Positions 4,939 to 5,075 of a stretch of 5,075 nt of DNA are shown piece by piece. The DNA lies in NCBI GenBank assembly GCA_964486145.1, contig CAZAMT010000299.1:1-5075 (forward strand). The letters run 5' to 3'. The translations under genes and the position numbers were made by a program. The notes under the pieces were generated by a model. It had not been told where the DNA came from. It worked only from the letters and a program-made list of their open reading frames with translations, and did no database searches. Within the stretch, counting starts at the first letter, position 1, and every line of letters begins with the position of its first letter. The DNA is from CAZAMT01 sp964486145 (GTDB lineage Bacteria > Bacteroidota > Bacteroidia > Bacteroidales > JAAAOM01).

Positions 4939-5075
4939 AGTATGACCTAAGTTGAGCGGTATAGCCTGTCCCGAAATTGTTTCGGGAAGTGAAATGAAAT
5001 AGCGCTTTACTTACCCGCCACTGGCGTGGCCGACTTAAAAATTGTTGTGTTTCACGGAACGGGTGAGGTGAAACG
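4939..5075 (+). repeat. Dispersed structured repeat, copy B (cut by the window end)
   Basis: It starts with the same 23-nt block as copy A (AGTATGACCTAAG... to 4961, one difference) but in opposite orientation. It then has an 8-bp hairpin TCCCGAAA/TTTCGGGA (4969-4987) absent from copy A and the shared AGTGAA...TAGCGCTTT block. A CCGCC-containing hairpin follows (GCCAC/GTGGC around 5022-5035). The last element is GTTTCAC (5049-5055) paired with GTGAAAC (5068-5074) around a 12-nt loop matching copy A's equivalent loop at 8 of 12 positions. Conserved blocks alternate with diverged hairpins. The distal end, including the expected terminal repeat, lies outside the window. Confidence 0.65.

Overview
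The window looks like chromosome from a member of the Bacteroidota. The main evidence is a C-terminal type IX secretion (T9SS) sorting domain, which is confined to that phylum and its close relatives. Supporting signs are a Bacteroidota-type -7 promoter box (TAnnTTTG), AT-rich leaders mostly without Shine-Dalgarno sequences, and an AT-rich base composition. The class Bacteroidia (Marinilabiliales-like) is a guess from general resemblance only. There are no rRNA, tRNA or CRISPR features.

Layout. Bases 5-148 hold a large multi-arm palindromic repeat. A two-gene plus-strand unit follows: a small heat-shock protein (182-592) and, 10 nt later, a secreted protein with a probable concanavalin/LamG-like fold (603-1265). 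It converges on a minus-strand YcbB/LdtD-type L,D-transpeptidase (1287-2957). A 14-bp perfect hairpin overlaps both stop codons and probably terminates both transcripts. The 836 bp from 2958 to 3793 have no convincing gene. They contain a 496-bp transposase-less mobile element (3254-3749) with imperfect 24-bp inverted repeats starting with GG and an exact 8-bp flanking duplication, the pattern of ISL3-family elements. Inside it are a three-tier hairpin (3432-3519) and a structured dispersed repeat (copy A, 3541-3718). Next comes a minus-strand T9SS cargo protein (3794-4819) with a recognisable promoter. The window ends inside copy B of the same dispersed repeat (4939-5075), in the opposite orientation to copy A.

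How it fits together. The genes are ordinary cell-envelope and stress functions: cytoplasmic chaperone, exported binding-type protein, peptidoglycan cross-linking enzyme and T9SS cargo. They do not form an obvious pathway. The unusual content is between the genes: at least four kinds of palindromic, potentially mobile or RNA-structured DNA lie within 5 kb. Two inverted copies of one family bracket the T9SS gene, and one copy is nested in the ISL3-like remnant. I see no new defence or metabolic system. The best candidate for something undescribed is the copy A/copy B repeat family, whose terminal arms can pair in two mutually exclusive ways.
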